From NCBI GenBank assembly GCA_004213235.1, contig SHAI01000029.1, positions 1-15,562 of the forward strand: a stretch of 15,562 nucleotides of DNA. Reading direction: 5' to 3'. The position numbers were made by a program, and so were the translations under genes. Positions 1-7,177 of the stretch are shown here, piece after piece (position 1 is the first letter of the stretch; each line of letters starts with the position of its first letter). This stretch comes from Parvularculaceae bacterium (lineage in GTDB: Bacteria > Pseudomonadota > Alphaproteobacteria > Caulobacterales > Parvularculaceae). Under the pieces are notes generated by a model that was given only the letters and a program-made list of their open reading frames with translations, did no database searches and was not told the origin of the DNA.

Positions 1-650
1 GCCGGCTGATGCGCAGCGTGCTGTCGGTATTGCGGGATTTTAAACATCCCGTCTCGATCCTGACGAAATCAGCTCTGATTGAACGTGACATGGATCTCAT
101 CGCGGAAATGGCGGCCTATAATGCCGCCAGGGCAATGCTGTCGATAACAAGTCTGGACCCTTCTCTATCTCGTGCCATGGAACCGCGTGCGTGTGCGCCC
201 CACAAACGGCTAACCGCCGTTCGCCGGCTTGCCAGTGCCGGCATACCGACCGGCGTCATGACAGCGCCAATTATCCCTGGGCTGAACGACCATGAATTAG
301 AAGACCTTCTTGCCGCAGCCAAAGACGCCGGTGCTGCCTTTGTCGCCTATACGGTGATCAGATTGCCAAAGGAAGTTGCCCCCTTATTTCGTGAATGGCT
401 GGAGAGCGCCTTTCCCCACAGGGCAGCGCGCGTGATGCGCCACATACGCGATATGAATGGCGGCCGAGATTATGATCCGGATTGGTCAAGAGCCAGGGCA
501 CCGCGCGAGGAAACCGCACGCCTGATCCAGGCACGTTTCAGGGCAGCGCGGCGGCGGCTTGGCTTTTCGGCGGAGATTCCAGAGCTTTCAACGGCGCATT
601 TTCGCCCGCCTGTGGAAAAAGGCGATCAGCTGGCGCTGTTTCAGAACTGA
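1..650 (+). CDS. PA0069/SplB-like radical SAM protein, 3' part
   Basis: The reading frame is open to the left edge of the window, so the gene starts upstream and only about 215 C-terminal residues are seen; the ATG at 9 is probably internal. The visible part includes ILTKSALIERD, a stretch ending in GIPTGVMTAPIIPGLND, and the C-terminal tail LALFQN. These match the second half of the TIM-barrel core and the tail of the PA0069-family radical SAM proteins, which are related to spore photoproduct lyase (SplB). The CxxxCxxC iron-sulfur motif would be upstream and cannot be checked. The family is presumed to do S-adenosylmethionine radical chemistry, but its substrate is not established. The gene ends 53 bases before rnhB on the same strand, so the two may be co-transcribed. 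I am confident of the superfamily and less so of the exact subfamily. Confidence 0.8.
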   Translation, partial: RLMRSVLSVLRDFKHPVSILTKSALIERDMDLIAEMAAYNAARAMLSITSLDPSLSRAMEPRACAPHKRLTAVRRLASAGIPTGVMTAPIIPGLNDHELEDLLAAAKDAGAAFVAYTVIRLPKEVAPLFREWLESAFPHRAARVMRHIRDMNGGRDYDPDWSRARAPREETARLIQARFRAARRRLGFSAEIPELSTAHFRPPVEKGDQLALFQN

Positions 651-703
651 GACCATGGTTAGAATAAAAGGATTGTTTCGACGTCACGACAGGATGCGCG
701 ACG

Positions 704-1336
704 ATGGCCGACGCGCCAAACTTCGACATAGAGGAAGGTTTTGACGGGCTCGTTGCCGGCATTGACGAGGCCGGGCGCGGTCCTCTTGCCGGGCCAGTTG
801 TCGCTGCTGCGGTGATCCTCAATCCGAATTGCACACCGGCGGGGCTGAAGGATTCGAAAAAACTGACGGAAAAACGCCGCAGCGATCTTGCCGCCGCCTT
901 ATGGAAAACGGCGCGAATTGGCGTCGGTGTCGCGTCGGTTACAGAAATTGATCAGCTCAACATTCTGCGGGCGAGTTTGATCGCGATGTCACGGGCGACG
1001 GCCAACCTGCCTGTGCCGCCTAGCGTGTGCATTGTCGATGGCAACATCAAACCGCGCCTGGCGTGCCCGACCTATACGGTGGTGAAGGGAGATACGCTGT
1101 CGCTTTCTATCGCGGCGGCATCGATCATTGCCAAAGTCACCCGCGACCGGATGATGAAAGAGCTTGCCGCCGAGTTCCCGCAATATGCGTGGGAGCGCAA
1201 TAAGGGCTATGGCGCGCGAGCCCATACTGACGCGCTCGACGCCTTTGGCGTGACACCCCATCACCGCCGATCTTTCTCGCCAGTGTATAAACGCCTTAAC
1301 AACACGGCACCTGATCCGCTGTTAACTTCTTCTTAA
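704..1336 (+). CDS. rnhB: Ribonuclease HII
   Basis: This 210-residue protein has the normal RNase HII length. It cleaves the RNA strand of RNA-DNA hybrids and nicks 5' of single ribonucleotides in duplex DNA, which starts ribonucleotide excision repair. The N-terminal GIDEAGRGPLAGPVV motif carries the acidic pair D21 and E22. D112 lies in VDGN and D130 in KGDTLSLSIAAASIIAKV, completing the metal-binding set. NKGYG (167-171) and the HRRSF segment (187-191) are also family hallmarks. The start is the ATG at 704, with AGGA at 691-694 as a rather distant ribosome binding site. The stop codon lies inside the first CtrA-like box upstream of ccrM, so the end of rnhB and the ccrM control region overlap. 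Nothing is unusual in the protein. Confidence 0.96.
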   Translation: MADAPNFDIEEGFDGLVAGIDEAGRGPLAGPVVAAAVILNPNCTPAGLKDSKKLTEKRRSDLAAALWKTARIGVGVASVTEIDQLNILRASLIAMSRATANLPVPPSVCIVDGNIKPRLACPTYTVVKGDTLSLSIAAASIIAKVTRDRMMKELAAEFPQYAWERNKGYGARAHTDALDAFGVTPHHRRSFSPVYKRLNNTAPDPLLTSS

Positions 1337-1358
1337 GACGTGTTAACAAGTTGTTTAC
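1322..1358 (+). promoter_or_regulatory. Candidate CtrA-binding boxes upstream of ccrM
   Basis: Half-sites TTAA occur at 1322-1325, 1333-1336 and 1343-1346, followed by TTTA at 1354-1357. Start-to-start distances are 11, 10 and 11 bases. The pairs 1322/1333 and 1343/1354 fit the CtrA consensus TTAA-N7-TTAA, exactly for the first and with one mismatch for the second. In Caulobacter, ccrM transcription is activated by CtrA late in the cell cycle (known). That these boxes do the same here is inference. The first box overlaps the rnhB stop codon. Confidence 0.6.
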
Positions 1359-1365
1359 ACTTACA

Positions 1366-1407
1366 GAATCTCTTTTTCACCACTTGACGCGGGACTCGCG
1401 CTGACTC
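1366..1407 (+). promoter_or_regulatory. GANTC methylation sites in the ccrM upstream region
   Basis: GAATC at 1366-1370 and GACTC at 1393-1397 and 1403-1407 lie between the CtrA-like boxes and the ccrM start. Two more follow inside the 5' end of the gene (GACTC 1464-1468, GATTC 1521-1525). GANTC is the target of CcrM itself. In Caulobacter, GANTC sites in the ccrM leader link transcription to methylation state. Such feedback is inferred here from position and clustering. Confidence 0.55.
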
Positions 1408-1426
1408 ACACTCCGCCGCCTTTGTC

Positions 1427-1432
1427 GGGAGG
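1427..1432 (+). promoter_or_regulatory. Ribosome binding site that sets the ccrM start
   Basis: GGGAGG lies 7 bases before the ATG at 1440 and is a strong Shine-Dalgarno match. It favours that ATG over the in-frame TTG at 1422, which the site would follow rather than precede. Confidence 0.75.
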
Positions 1433-1439
1433 CGGAACG

Positions 1440-2582
1440 ATGCCGCAAAAAAAATTAACTGCAGACTCAAATCGCGCGGGCGATCTGTTGAAACCACACC
1501 TCAACAAGATCATTCGCGGCGATTCCATTGAGGTCATGAGCAATTTGCCAGAGGCAAGCGTCGATCTGATTTTCGCAGATCCGCCATACAACCTGCAGCT
1601 CGGCGGCGAACTCACCCGCCCTGACAATAGCCGTGTCGACGGGGTTGATGACGATTGGGACCGCTTCGATGATTTTGCATCTTATGACCGGTTTACCCGC
1701 GATTGGCTCAATGAAGCGCGTCGCGTGCTGAAACCGGACGGGGCCATCTGGGTCATCGGGTCCTATCATAATATTTTTCGGGTCGGCGCCACACTCCAGG
1801 ATCTCGGATTCTGGATTTTGAATGACGTCATCTGGGTAAAGACCAACCCAATGCCGAATTTCCGCGGCTCACGTCTGACCAATGCCCATGAGACACTGAT
1901 CTGGGCCGGCAAATCAAAAGAAACCCGCTACACCTTTAATTACAACGCCCTGAAAACGGCGAATGACGATCTGCAGATGCGCTCTGACTGGACAATGCCG
2001 ATTTGTACGGGTGCAGAACGCTTGAAAGGCGTGGGCGGCGGCAAAGCGCACCCGACCCAAAAGCCGGAATCATTACTGCACCGCATTTTGATTGGCACCA
2101 CCAATCCCGGCGATGTCGTGCTGGATCCATTCTTCGGCTCTGGCACAACCGGTGCCGTCGCCAAGAAGCTCGGCCGGCATTTCATCGGCATCGAGCGGGA
2201 GCCAAATTATATTGAAGCAGCATCAAAACGGATTTCTGCCGTCAAACCCGGTGCCAAGGACGATGTCGCAACGACGCCATCGCGGCGCACGGCAACGCGC
2301 GTTCCTTTTGGCACCATTGTCGAGCAGGGATATCTGAAACCAGGTGCCACGCTTTATGCCCCGCGGCGTAAACATGAAGCCAAAGTCCGCCCGGACGGCT
2401 CCATAGTGGTACGCGGTGCGGACGGCCCCGTTCAAGGTTCAATCCATAAAATGGGTGCGCTGGTTCAAAAGGCCGAGGCATGCAATGGCTGGACCTATTG
2501 GCATTTTGAAGAAAAATCAGGCCTCAAACCGATCGACTTTCTGCGCGATAAGGCACGCCGCCGTCTCAAAACTGAAAGCTGA
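1440..2582 (+). CDS. ccrM: Cell-cycle regulated GANTC adenine methyltransferase CcrM
   Basis: The 380-residue product is an N6-adenine DNA methyltransferase of the beta class, with the catalytic motif DPPY (47-50) before the SAM-binding motif FGSGTTG (232-238). The segments NFRGSRLTNAHETLIW and KAHPTQKPE are typical of the GANTC-specific CcrM family. The last ~90 residues, rich in basic residues and ending near GWTYWHFEEKSGLKPIDFLR (350-369), match the CcrM C-terminal DNA-recognition extension that ordinary restriction methylases lack. CcrM methylates GANTC behind the replication fork, and hemimethylation is read by GcrA and others (known from Caulobacter). No restriction endonuclease is adjacent, which agrees with a solitary regulatory methylase. 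I chose the ATG at 1440 because of the ribosome binding site at 1427-1432; an in-frame TTG at 1422 would add six residues. Confidence 0.95.
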   Translation: MPQKKLTADSNRAGDLLKPHLNKIIRGDSIEVMSNLPEASVDLIFADPPYNLQLGGELTRPDNSRVDGVDDDWDRFDDFASYDRFTRDWLNEARRVLKPDGAIWVIGSYHNIFRVGATLQDLGFWILNDVIWVKTNPMPNFRGSRLTNAHETLIWAGKSKETRYTFNYNALKTANDDLQMRSDWTMPICTGAERLKGVGGGKAHPTQKPESLLHRILIGTTNPGDVVLDPFFGSGTTGAVAKKLGRHFIGIEREPNYIEAASKRISAVKPGAKDDVATTPSRRTATRVPFGTIVEQGYLKPGATLYAPRRKHEAKVRPDGSIVVRGADGPVQGSIHKMGALVQKAEACNGWTYWHFEEKSGLKPIDFLRDKARRRLKTES

Positions 2583-2659
2583 CATCAAGGCTCGCCAATA
2601 TTTGTCAGTGTGCTATTCTTCGAGCGTTTCATAATGTTCACACCTTATAGCGGCGTACA

Positions 2660-4186
2660 ATGTCCTGGCAATCGGAATTAGATGAATTACAACGTCGCGC
2701 GGCGGCGGCTGAGACCATGGGCGGGCCGGAAAAGCTTGCCCGACAAAAAGCCCGGGGCAAGCTGAACGCACGCGAGCGCATCACCGCACTCCTCGACCCG
2801 GACTCTTTTCGCGAAATCGGCAAGATCGCCGGACGCGGCCACTACACTGCCGAGGGAGAACTTAACCACTTTAGTCCATCTAATTTCATTTTCGGGCGTG
2901 GACGAATTAATGCGCGGAATATCGTCGCAAGCGCGGACGACTTCACCGTGCGCGGCGGTGCGGCCGATGCTGCAATCCACCGAAAATTCGCCATGGCCGA
3001 GCAGATGGCCCATGAGCTGAAGCTGCCGATTGTGCGGATGATTGACGGGACCGGCGGCGGCGGCTCGGTCAAATCGCTCGAGGATTTAGGCTTCACTTAT
3101 GTTCCCTTTGTTCCGGGCTGGGAACATGTTGTGCGTAATCTGGAGACGGTGCCGGTCGTTGCCCTGGCCCTTGGTCCAACCGCGGGCCTTGGCGCGGCGC
3201 GCCTTGTCGCAAGTCATTATTCGGTAATGGTGCGCGGGCTTTCGCAGGTTTTTACCGCGGGGCCAAAAGTCGCCGCCGCGATGGGCGAGGATGAACTTGA
3301 TAATGAGGCCCTTGGCGGTGCCGACATCCACGCCACCAATGGGGTTGTTGATGATGAGGCGGAAAACGAAGCGGAAGCATTTGCCCGCGCGCGCGCCTTT
3401 TTATCCTATTTACCGAACGCGGCAGGCGGCCCGCCCCCCATCACTGACACCAATGATCCGGCGGATCGGCGCGATGACGCTCTTGTGTCCGCCGTCCCCC
3501 GAGACCGGCGCACCGCTTATAATATGCGCCGTATACTGACACAGGTTTGTGACCAGGATACCGTGTTTGAAACTGGCGCGCGCTGGGGGCGCGGCGTCAT
3601 CACCGCCCTCGCCCGGCTTTCCGGGCGACCGGTTGCGGTGCTCGCTTCCGATCCAACTTACCTCGGCGGATCGTGGACGGCGGACGGATCGGAAAAGGCG
3701 CGCCGCTTCGTCGGGCTCGCAAAGCAGTTTTCCCTGCCCGTCGTCCATTTTGTCGATAACCCAGGCTTCATGATTGGACTGGAGGCGGAAAAAGCGGCCA
3801 CCATCCGGCGGGGCGTTGAGGCGATGAACGCGATCTATCGCGCCGATATTCCGTGGGCGACGGTCATCATCCGCAAGGCATATGGCGTTGCCGGCGCGGC
3901 GATGTCCGATCATACCCGTTTTCAGTATCGTTTTGCCTGGCCATCTGGCGATTGGGGCTCGCTACCCATGGATGGCGGTGTGGAAGTTGCCTATCGCGCG
4001 GAACTGGAAGCGGCGGAAAACCCCGCCGCCGCGCTCGCCGCGATCAAAGCACGCCTGGCCAAAGTAACTTCACCCTTCCGGACAGCGGAAGCTTTCATGG
4101 TGGAGGATATTATCGACCCGCGCGAGACCCGCCCACTGCTGTGCGAATTTGCACAAACGGCCTATGACGCACTCGCCATTAAGTAA
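2660..4186 (+). CDS. Acyl-CoA carboxylase, carboxyltransferase (beta) subunit
   Basis: This 508-residue protein has the length and two-domain plan of propionyl-CoA/methylcrotonyl-CoA carboxylase beta subunits. These transfer CO2 from carboxybiotin to an acyl-CoA. The N-terminal half holds RQKARGKLNARERI (28-41), the marker of the family, and the glycine-rich GTGGGGSVKSLE (130-141) that shapes an oxyanion hole. The C-terminal half holds DPTYLGGSWTADGSEKA, VDNPGFMIG (365-373), RKAYGVAGAAM (405-415) and EDIIDPRETR (482-491). The acyl-CoA substrate cannot be assigned from these motifs. No biotin carboxylase or biotin carrier gene lies in the window, so its partner must be elsewhere. It starts 77 bases after ccrM, and no strong ribosome binding site is seen before the ATG at 2660. 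The call of superfamily is firm; the substrate is open. Confidence 0.9.
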   Translation: MSWQSELDELQRRAAAAETMGGPEKLARQKARGKLNARERITALLDPDSFREIGKIAGRGHYTAEGELNHFSPSNFIFGRGRINARNIVASADDFTVRGGAADAAIHRKFAMAEQMAHELKLPIVRMIDGTGGGGSVKSLEDLGFTYVPFVPGWEHVVRNLETVPVVALALGPTAGLGAARLVASHYSVMVRGLSQVFTAGPKVAAAMGEDELDNEALGGADIHATNGVVDDEAENEAEAFARARAFLSYLPNAAGGPPPITDTNDPADRRDDALVSAVPRDRRTAYNMRRILTQVCDQDTVFETGARWGRGVITALARLSGRPVAVLASDPTYLGGSWTADGSEKARRFVGLAKQFSLPVVHFVDNPGFMIGLEAEKAATIRRGVEAMNAIYRADIPWATVIIRKAYGVAGAAMSDHTRFQYRFAWPSGDWGSLPMDGGVEVAYRAELEAAENPAAALAAIKARLAKVTSPFRTAEAFMVEDIIDPRETRPLLCEFAQTAYDALAIK

Positions 4187-4263
4187 TTTCCCTTGTTGCG
4201 CACCTCCTGATAGACTGACAAATGCGCACCGGATACTTCGCCTATCGAAACACGCTTCGGTAC

Positions 4264-4298
4264 AAGCTGCATAAGCAAGGTTCGATCACCAGCAGCTT
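4264..4298 (+). other. Inverted repeat just upstream of the serine hydrolase ribosome binding site
   Basis: AAGCTGC at 4264-4270 and GCAGCTT at 4292-4298 form a perfect 7-bp inverted repeat with a 21-base spacer. The second arm ends two bases before the AGGAGA ribosome binding site at 4301-4306. It could be an operator for a dimeric regulator or a leader hairpin. A chance occurrence cannot be excluded. Confidence 0.3.
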
Positions 4299-4312
4299 AT
4301 AGGAGACGACAT

Positions 4313-5608
4313 ATGAAATATTTCCTCCCGATAGCACTCGCTGTTTGCGCATTCGTTGGCCTTAGCGCCAGTGCCGAAGAAAACACACCAGATTCAAACA
4401 AGCTGATGCGCGGATTTCCACCGTCTACGGAGCACCGCGTGACATCTGAAAATATGATGGAAGTGCCTTACATCATGTGGGGCTTACGCAATGTTCGTGA
4501 ACTCCAGCCAACGCGGGATATTTATCGCGGTGACGGCCCCGCGACAATAATTGTAAAATCGCCGATCGACCTCGACGCCCTGAGCTTTTCACTATCACAA
4601 GGTCGCAAAACCAGCCTGTCAAACTGGCTAGACTATTCAGCCACCCATAGTTTCATCGTGCTGCATAAGGGGCGCATCGTATTTGAGCGTTACCTGAACG
4701 GCATGGCACCCCATGACCGCCATAATATGTTCTCGGTCACCAAGTCCTATGTCGGTACGTTAGTCCTTATATTGATTGACCAGGGCCTGATCAATGCGGA
4801 CGAAAAAATCAGCGTTTATATTCCTGAGCTAAAAGAAGGCGCGTTTGGCGATGCGACGGTTCAGCAGGTTTTAGACATGACCGTCAGCATTCAGTTTTCC
4901 GAGGACTATCTAAACCCGGACGCGGATGTCTGGCGATATGGCAGCATATTCGGCCTCGGCCCGCAAAGTGCCAGAAAGGATGATAGCATTTATGAGTTCC
5001 TGCCAATTCTGAAAAAGAATACCCACGCACATGGCGAAGGGTTTCATTATGTTTCTCCGAAGACGGAAGTTCTCGGCTGGCTGCTCAACAAGGTCACGGG
5101 CAAGCATGTATCGGCGCTATTGTCGGAATATTTCTGGCAACCCATGGGCATGGACCGCGATGGATATATCTGGATTGACAAAGCGGGCGGCGAACTGGCG
5201 GCGGCTGGATTGAACACAACTGCGAGGGATGCCGCCCGGTTCGGACAGATGATCCTTCAAGAGGGGCGCTATAATGGAAAACAGATCATCCCCGCAGCCG
5301 TTGCGAAGAAGATTATAGCGCCTGGCGACAGGGAAGTTTTCCAGCGTTTTTATGACGACCCCTGGTATCGCGATATCGGACACTCCTATCACGATCAATG
5401 GTGGACGTTTAACAACGCCCATAAGGCAGTCAGCGGGATCGGCATCCACGGTCAGTTCATTTATATCGACCCCGTGGCCGATATGGTCGTCGTCAAACAA
5501 TCAGCACACCACGAGGCAGAAGGCGACGCCAATGAAGTCGATGGTCCAATGATCTGGCAGCAGATCGCCGAACATCTGATGACCCTTGACCCGCCGGAAG
5601 TTGAGTAA
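4313..5608 (+). CDS. Secreted serine hydrolase, class C beta-lactamase fold (PF00144)
   Basis: The 431-residue protein begins with a clear signal peptide (MKYFLPIALAVCAFVGLSASA), so it acts in the periplasm or outside. The catalytic SxxK is S141-V-T-K144 in MFSVTKSYVG. The Y-x-N position appears as Y246-V-S248 in FHYVSPKTEVLGWLL, and the third motif appears as H379-G380 in GIHGQ. This pattern and the long N-terminal part resemble the NylB (6-aminohexanoate-dimer hydrolase) and esterase EstB-type branch more than true AmpC beta-lactamases. The real substrate is unknown. AGGAGA lies 6 bases before the ATG at 4313 and fixes the start. GC in several lines is near or below half, lower than in the neighbouring genes, which may point to later acquisition. 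It is convergent with mutY, 114 bases away, with no obvious terminator between. Confidence 0.88.
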   Translation: MKYFLPIALAVCAFVGLSASAEENTPDSNKLMRGFPPSTEHRVTSENMMEVPYIMWGLRNVRELQPTRDIYRGDGPATIIVKSPIDLDALSFSLSQGRKTSLSNWLDYSATHSFIVLHKGRIVFERYLNGMAPHDRHNMFSVTKSYVGTLVLILIDQGLINADEKISVYIPELKEGAFGDATVQQVLDMTVSIQFSEDYLNPDADVWRYGSIFGLGPQSARKDDSIYEFLPILKKNTHAHGEGFHYVSPKTEVLGWLLNKVTGKHVSALLSEYFWQPMGMDRDGYIWIDKAGGELAAAGLNTTARDAARFGQMILQEGRYNGKQIIPAAVAKKIIAPGDREVFQRFYDDPWYRDIGHSYHDQWWTFNNAHKAVSGIGIHGQFIYIDPVADMVVVKQSAHHEAEGDANEVDGPMIWQQIAEHLMTLDPPEVE

Positions 5609-5722
5609 GCGCACTGTGTGAAATACGAACCGCTCAGTTACGTCCGTACACGATACTAATGGCATGGGCAAAGATAAGACCCTACCGTTTCGAATGCCTG
5701 CACCGACCCTGAATTCCGGCCA

Positions 5723-6856
5723 CTAATTTGCCCAGTGTGCAAGTGCCAGATCGATTGCCTTGCGCATTACCGTGGGCGTTGCCGCTTCATCAGGGTCAAA
5801 CCATTTATGAGCGGCCGCACGGCGAAACCCACGCGGCCTGACCGCAACATAAACGGTCAGATCTAGTTTGAAATGCGTAAAAACATGCGTCACCCCGCCG
5901 GCAAGCTTCCATTGTGCAGCCGGTGCCGGCGCATTTTCATAATGGTCTGAGCGTTGTTCATCATATTCTGGCAGGTTTTCTTCTGGCACGTTTTCGACCT
6001 GCGCCGTCCCGTTCTCAACGTGCCACGCCCCACCCGGCAGGCCGTACATACCGCCGAGCAGGCCCTTTGATGGTCGTTTTTCCAGTAGAATCTCACCTGC
6101 ATCATTGAACAGAGCAAACACCTGCCCGCGCCGTCGGGGCTTGTCTTTTTTCGCAGCCTTGACGGGGAAAATGTCTACATTGCCCATCGCCGCGGCAGCG
6201 CAATGGCGGCGAATCGGGCATGTCAGACAAGATGGTTTTCGCGGTGTACAGACCATTGCGCCAAGATCCATCAGGCCCTGCGCAAAGTCACCGTTGCGCT
6301 CGGCGGGCCATTGCTTGTCAAATTCGGCGCGCAGTTGATCCGTCGCCTGTTTGATCGGCTGATCAATTGCCCAAAGACGCGCGCCAACACGCTCAATATT
6401 TCCGTCAATGACGATTGCGCGCCTGTCAAAGGCAATAGCAGCGATGGCTGCGGCGGTATATGGGCCAATGCCTGGCAAGGTGCGCAATTCATCTTCCGTA
6501 TCCGGAAATACGCCGCCCAGCTCATTTGAAACAATTCTCGCGCAGGCATGGAGATTGCGCGCCCGGGCATAATAGCCAAGTCCCGCCCATTCACCGAGGA
6601 CGGCATCTTCCGCTGCCGCCGCCAGTTCCCCCACATTCGGCCAACGCGAAAGAAATGCGTCGAACCGGGGCATCACCGTTGCCACAGTGGTTTGTTGTAA
6701 CATTATCTCTGACAACCAAACCCGATAAGGGGCTGGGCGCACGCGCCCTCGGCGCGCCGCCGGGCCAACACGCCAGGGCAGATCCCGCGCATGGCGATCA
6801 TACCAATCCAGTAAATCATCGCTCAGCCGCTGGCGGGATGTTGATGATTTACCCAT
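5723..6856 (-). CDS. mutY: A/G-specific adenine DNA glycosylase MutY
   Basis: MutY removes adenine mispaired with 8-oxoguanine. From the chosen start the protein has 377 residues. E50 lies in SEIMLQQTTVATV, where the catalytic glutamate is expected. The helix-hairpin-helix is LPGIGPYTAAA (127-137), and D151 lies in VIDGN. The iron-sulfur cluster cysteines follow C203-x6-C210-x2-C213-x5-C219. The C-terminal NUDIX-like domain that reads 8-oxoguanine runs from about 245 to the end, with GLLGGMYGLPGG (266-277) and VFTHF (325-329). Residues ~279-314 form an acidic, Asn/Glu-rich insertion in that domain. I chose the ATG at 6854-6856; an in-frame TTG at 6887-6889 would add 11 residues of no evident homology. 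The gene is divergent from the DUF721 gene. Confidence 0.95.
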   Translation of the reverse strand: MGKSSTSRQRLSDDLLDWYDRHARDLPWRVGPAARRGRVRPAPYRVWLSEIMLQQTTVATVMPRFDAFLSRWPNVGELAAAAEDAVLGEWAGLGYYARARNLHACARIVSNELGGVFPDTEDELRTLPGIGPYTAAAIAAIAFDRRAIVIDGNIERVGARLWAIDQPIKQATDQLRAEFDKQWPAERNGDFAQGLMDLGAMVCTPRKPSCLTCPIRRHCAAAAMGNVDIFPVKAAKKDKPRRRGQVFALFNDAGEILLEKRPSKGLLGGMYGLPGGAWHVENGTAQVENVPEENLPEYDEQRSDHYENAPAPAAQWKLAGGVTHVFTHFKLDLTVYVAVRPRGFRRAAAHKWFDPDEAATPTVMRKAIDLALAHWAN

Positions 6857-6969
6857 TTGAATTTCATCCTCGTTGCTGGAAGATCGCAAGCAAAGCAGCT
6901 AGTATGTAAAGCAGTTGCTTTTCAACGTCAGCCTGGCGAACGCGGCGCTTCACCGCATGGGCCATATCA

Positions 6970-7042
6970 GGATTTGAGTGACCCGGATTTGAGTGACGGG
7001 GATTTGAGTGACGGGGATTTGAGTGACGGGGATTTCAGTGAC
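6970..7042 (+). repeat. Tandem repeat, five copies, 15-bp period
   Basis: The core GGATTTGAGTGAC starts at 6970, 6985, 7000, 7015 and 7030, separated by CC or GG. The first four cores are identical; the fifth has one G-to-C change (GGATTTCAGTGAC). The array ends about 135 bases before the DUF721 start. It is a minisatellite-like array that could come from replication slippage, or it could be a set of protein binding sites. Confidence 0.9.
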
Positions 7043-7107
7043 AAAGGCGTATGTCTGGCAAAAGAACATCGCCGACGAAGGAACAAAAATTGGGAACCGC
7101 GCGCGGG

Positions 7108-7136
7108 TTGACCAACCAAACTAGACAAAACTAACA
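7108..7136 (+). promoter_or_regulatory. Weak candidate promoter for the DUF721/lipoprotein genes
   Basis: TTGACC at 7108-7113 resembles a -35 element. CTAACA at 7131-7136, 17 bases further, is a poor -10. A transcript would start some 35 bases before the gene start at 7178. The match is loose. Confidence 0.25.
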
Positions 7137-7177
7137 GTTGTCCCGATCTGGAAATTAGCTGGAGTGAGGCTTTTGCA

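Larger units (their letters stand above)
6857..7177. other. Divergent intergenic region between mutY and the DUF721 gene
   Basis: These 321 bases hold no credible gene. They contain the five-copy 15-bp repeat at 6970-7042 and a weak candidate promoter for the rightward gene at 7108-7136. A plus-strand frame from 6857 to 7111 reads through the repeats but begins opposite the mutY start and lacks family similarity. No convincing promoter for mutY was recognised. Confidence 0.6.

Noticed and set aside
1422..1439. TTG start for ccrM that would add six residues
   Set aside because: The strong GGGAGG site lies downstream of the TTG and at proper distance from the ATG at 1440, and the added residues encode that site.
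1440..2582. Restriction-modification system around the methyltransferase
   Set aside because: No endonuclease gene is adjacent, and the C-terminal extension and upstream boxes fit the solitary CcrM type.
3410..3913. Minus-strand open frame of 167 codons opposite the carboxyltransferase gene
   Set aside because: Fully covered by the conserved C-terminal carboxyltransferase domain on the other strand; composition is Arg-rich and shadow-like.
5609..5722. Bidirectional terminator between the serine hydrolase and mutY
   Set aside because: I found no stem of useful length followed by a T run on either strand in these 114 bases.
6857..7111. Plus-strand frame whose product contains DLSDG-type repeats resembling pentapeptide repeats
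   Set aside because: It begins opposite the mutY start, the repeats are explained by the 15-bp DNA array, there are too few units for a fold, and the flanking residues have no family character.
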